Notes under the pieces: model-generated
What the model was told of the DNA's origin: nothing
Database searches by the model: none
Seen by the model: the letters and a program-made list of their open reading frames with translations, nothing else
Translations under genes and position numbers: made by a program
Shown: in pieces, positions 5,690 through 7,846 of the stretch
Position numbering within the stretch: position 1 is the stretch's first letter
How the letters are laid out: each line of letters starts with the position of its first letter
From: an uncultured Bacilli bacterium
GTDB taxonomy: Bacteria; Bacillota_I; Bacilli_A; RF39; UBA660
DNA length: 7,846 bases
Direction: 5' to 3'
Assembly: GCA_944329545.1 (NCBI GenBank)
Contig: CALVIK010000039.1
Span: forward strand, 1 to 7,846

Positions 5690-5717
5690 TGATGTATTTT
5701 TATTTTTGTAGTATAAT
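5689..5717 (+). promoter_or_regulatory. Promoter of the Fic-family gene
   Basis: TTGATG (5689-5694) and TATAAT (5712-5717) are separated by 17 bp. The SD GAGGGTGAT (about 5727-5735) and ATG 5740 follow. Three 12-bp repeats abut the -35. Confidence 0.75.
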
Positions 5718-5739
5718 ATATTACAAGAGGGTGATATAA

Positions 5740-6735
5740 ATGTCTAAATATGTTCCACCATTTACTATAACAAATAAAATGTTAAAGCTTATAGGCAATA
5801 TTATGGAAAAAATTGGTAATCTTGATAATTTTGATAATTTAAATAAAATGCCAGTGCTAAGAAAAAATAATCGTATTCGGTCAATTCATTCTTCATTAGC
5901 AATAGAAGCTAACTCTTTAACTTATAATCAAGTTAAAGAAGTTATTAATGGTAATTTAGTAATTGGCCCGCAAAAGGAAATACAGGAAGTAAAAAATGCC
6001 TATAAAGCATATGAAATGATGAATAAAGTTAATCCATATAATATTGATGATTTGCTCAAAATTCATGGTGTTATGATTTATTTAACGGTAGAAGAATCTG
6101 GAACATTTAGGTCTGGAGCCGAAGGTGTGTTTGATGAAAAAGGTAATTGTATTTTTATGGCGCCGAAGCCAGAATTCGTTTCGTCATTAATAAATGATTT
6201 GTTTAATTGGATGAAAGAGAATAAGTCAGAAATTCATCCCCTTATATTGTCATCAGTCTTTCATTATGAATTTGTTTTTATTCATCCTTTTAGTGATGGC
6301 AATGGCCGAATGGCTAGACTTTGGCAAAATATAATTCTTTCTAAATGGAAAAGAATATTTGAATATGTGCCTATTGAATCACAAATAAAAAAATATCAAG
6401 ATGATTACTATAAAGCAATAAATGATTGTAACCAAGAAGGAAATTCTACTAAGTTTATTGAATTTATGTGTAAAATGATAGATGAAGTATTAGAAGAGCT
6501 AGTAATAAATACAAAAAAAGAATTATTACATATTAATACTTATGTTTCAAAATTATTATCAGTTATGGATTATAATATTCCGATGACGGCTTTAGAAATA
6601 ATGGAAAAATTAAATTTAAAATCAAAAGATTCTTTCAGAGATAATTATTTAAGGCCGGCACTAGATAATGGACTAATTAAAATGACAATTCCGAATAAAC
6701 CAACCAGTAAAAACCAAAGATATTATAAAATTTGA
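5740..6735 (+). CDS. Fic-family protein adenylyltransferase with C-terminal winged helix
   Basis: This is a 331-residue protein. The catalytic Fic motif HPFSDGNGRMAR is complete at residues 182-193 (His182 as base, Asp186, Arg190, Arg193), so the enzyme is probably active in transferring AMP from ATP to hydroxyl groups of target proteins. The flap is around 121-145 (GTFRSGAEGVF...CIFMAPKP). An N-terminal inhibitory motif of the S/T-x3-E type is at 52-56 (SLAIE), but the next residue is Ala57, where Gly or Asn is usual. The C-terminus (about 275-331) is a winged helix with MTALEIMEKLNLKS and NQRYYKI, resembling the end of the AlbA pseudogene protein. It stands alone, convergent with gpsA, with its own promoter and no obvious antitoxin gene. 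The target is unknown; a chromosomal regulator or a self-inhibited toxin are both possible. It ends in TGA, the only gene here to do so. Confidence 0.92.
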   Translation: MSKYVPPFTITNKMLKLIGNIMEKIGNLDNFDNLNKMPVLRKNNRIRSIHSSLAIEANSLTYNQVKEVINGNLVIGPQKEIQEVKNAYKAYEMMNKVNPYNIDDLLKIHGVMIYLTVEESGTFRSGAEGVFDEKGNCIFMAPKPEFVSSLINDLFNWMKENKSEIHPLILSSVFHYEFVFIHPFSDGNGRMARLWQNIILSKWKRIFEYVPIESQIKKYQDDYYKAINDCNQEGNSTKFIEFMCKMIDEVLEELVINTKKELLHINTYVSKLLSVMDYNIPMTALEIMEKLNLKSKDSFRDNYLRPALDNGLIKMTIPNKPTSKNQRYYKI

Positions 6736-6738
6736 ATA

Positions 6739-6791
6739 AAAAAACCTTAAGGCTTAGTTATTAAGAAGTTAACTAAATCTTGAGGTTTTTT
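6739..6791. terminator. Bidirectional terminator between the Fic gene and gpsA
   Basis: AAAAAACCTTAAG (6739-6751) pairs with CTTGAGGTTTTTT (6779-6791) over 13 positions, one being a G-U wobble. Inside, TTAGTTA (6754-6760) pairs with TAACTAA (6770-6776). A-run and T-run flanks make it functional on both strands. It starts 3 bp after the Fic stop and contains the last codons and stop of gpsA. Confidence 0.9.
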
Positions 6792-7718
6792 ATTACCATA
6801 AATTATTTCATCTATTAAATCAATAATTGGCATATCCACATTTTTATCAGCAACAAGTTCATTAATCGATTTTAATGTATATAATCCTTCAATAGTTGTA
6901 TTTTTGATATAATTATCTATTTCTTCTTTACTAGCCCCACTACCAATTAAATAGCCAAATGAATAGTTTCTACTTTTAGGACTAGTAGCAGTTAAAAGTA
7001 AATCACCAAATCCAGCAAAAGAAGTAATGGTACTACCATCGCCACCTAAACCTTTAATAAGCTCTTTGATATCATGAATTGATTCAGTTATAAACATTGC
7101 TGAAGTTGATTCGGGCATTTTCATACCATCTAAAATACCTGAGGCAATAGCAATAACATTTTTAATACTACCACATATTTCGACACCAATTATATCACTA
7201 CAAACTCTAAGTTTAAAGTGTTCATTACTAAAAGCTTTTAAAACAAGGTTAGTTGTTTTTTTATTTTGACAAGCTAAAGTAAGACCAATTGGTATTTTTT
7301 TAGCAACATCAATAGCAAAAGAAGGTCCAGAAATAACAGCTAAATTATTAGTTTCTAGTATTTTTTCTACTATTTCACTTATTAACAAACAACTTTCTTG
7401 TTCAATACCTTTAGATGCTATTACAATTGGTTTATCTTTAATATATTCTTTAGCATTTTTTAAAGTGTTAGAAATAAATGCTGTAGGAATCGCAATTAAA
7501 ACTAAATCTGCATTATCACTAGCTTCTTTAATATCACTTGTATATTTAATATCACTTGGTAAAATAACCCCAGGAAGTTTTGGGGCGACATGAGTTCTAT
7601 TTAAAGTATCAGCTTCTTCTTTAAATGCTGACCATCCGATAACCTCATGTCCATTTTCATTTAAAATAATACTTAAAGCAGAGCCATATGCTCCGCAACC
7701 TAATACACATACTTTCAT
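6747..7718 (-). CDS. gpsA: Glycerol-3-phosphate dehydrogenase [NAD(P)+]
   Basis: This is a 323-residue full-length GpsA. It reduces dihydroxyacetone phosphate to sn-glycerol 3-phosphate, the backbone for membrane phospholipids. The Rossmann dinucleotide site GCGAYG is at residues 7-12. ASKGIE is at 101-106, GPSFA at 131-135 and GSIKNVIAIASG at 183-194 with the catalytic Lys186. The substrate-binding stretch GFGDLLLTATSPKSRNYSFG is at 236-255 (Asp239, Arg250, Asn251). The ATG at 7718 has SD GGTGAT (7728-7723) with 4 nt spacing, the same SD style as the Fic and CmpB genes. Its stop lies within the terminator shared with the Fic gene. Confidence 0.97.
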   Translation of the reverse strand: MKVCVLGCGAYGSALSIILNENGHEVIGWSAFKEEADTLNRTHVAPKLPGVILPSDIKYTSDIKEASDNADLVLIAIPTAFISNTLKNAKEYIKDKPIVIASKGIEQESCLLISEIVEKILETNNLAVISGPSFAIDVAKKIPIGLTLACQNKKTTNLVLKAFSNEHFKLRVCSDIIGVEICGSIKNVIAIASGILDGMKMPESTSAMFITESIHDIKELIKGLGGDGSTITSFAGFGDLLLTATSPKSRNYSFGYLIGSGASKEEIDNYIKNTTIEGLYTLKSINELVADKNVDMPIIDLIDEIIYGNKKPQDLVNFLITKP

Positions 7719-7734
7719 TTACATCACCGTTATA

Positions 7735-7763
7735 ATTATAACTAAATATTAAATATTATTCAA
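7735..7763 (-). promoter_or_regulatory. Promoter of gpsA, with palindrome over the -10
   Basis: On the minus strand TTGAAT (7763-7758) and TATAAT (7740-7735) are spaced by 17 bp. The transcript would start about 10 nt before the ATG, leaving a very short leader that barely includes the SD. The -10 lies inside a perfect 14-bp palindrome (GTTATAATTATAAC, 7729-7742). Confidence 0.6.
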
Positions 7764-7820
7764 GTTGGTTATTTTTTATTTAAATAAGGTAAAAAAAAGA
7801 TTTATCAAAAAAATTACTTG

Positions 7821-7842
7821 TTTTTTTTTTTTTTTTTTTTTT
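7821..7842. repeat. Run of 22 T
   Basis: This uninterrupted homopolymer lies four bases from the window end, in the non-coding region upstream of gpsA. It is preceded by A-rich sequence (7791-7816). No convincing hairpin precedes it. Such runs often mark assembly breaks, so its exact length may be unreliable. Confidence 0.9.
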
Positions 7843-7846
7843 AGAT

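Noticed and set aside
7791..7842. Terminator ending in the 22-T run
   Set aside because: The only candidate stem before it is short with a bulge and is separated by A-rich sequence, so the T-run is better treated as a homopolymer of unknown meaning.

Overview
The window is AT-rich, low-GC Bacillota-type DNA, most likely from a gut-associated member of class Bacilli. This rests on a Gram-positive style GH25 lysozyme, the rpsF-ssb-rpsR operon, SD sites of the GGAGG or GGTGAT type, and strong A/T codon bias. Every Trp codon I checked in the intact genes is TGG, and one gene ends in TGA, so the standard bacterial code applies rather than the mycoplasma code.

Layout, left to right. A 5'-truncated, probably secreted Ig-like/GH25 lysozyme gene (1-950) is followed by the universal GTPase/ATPase gene ychF (1020-2117). 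A foreign-looking cassette follows. It holds a reverse-strand AlbA/Schlafen-type ATP-binding regulator gene broken by one in-frame TGA. The cassette is flanked by two copies of a 72-bp repeat (2115-2186 and 3796-3867, 71/72 identical). Copy 1 starts exactly at the ychF stop codon, and copy 2 contains the start of an intact five-helix CmpB-family membrane protein gene (3837-4352). The simplest reading is that ychF and the CmpB gene were once adjacent, and that a 1681-bp unit was inserted with duplication of the junction. Each repeat copy is also a long imperfect palindrome of about 61 nt.

Next comes rpsF-ssb-rpsR (4487-5483), with a consensus promoter, a structured leader that sequesters the rpsF Shine-Dalgarno sequence (probably the S6:S18 autoregulatory leader) and a terminator overlapping the rpsR stop. 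A 256-bp intergenic stretch (5484-5739) holds competing inverted repeats, three tandem 12-bp repeats and a good promoter for a Fic-family AMPylase gene with a C-terminal winged helix (5740-6735). The Fic gene converges on gpsA (7718-6747, minus strand) across a shared bidirectional terminator. The window ends in a run of 22 T.

The most notable points are the palindromic 72-bp repeats around the AlbA cassette, the recognisably similar winged-helix C-termini of the AlbA and Fic proteins, and the 12-bp repeats immediately upstream of the Fic promoter. No stretch longer than 300 bp lacks a gene. No rRNA, tRNA, CRISPR array, transposase or recombinase was seen.
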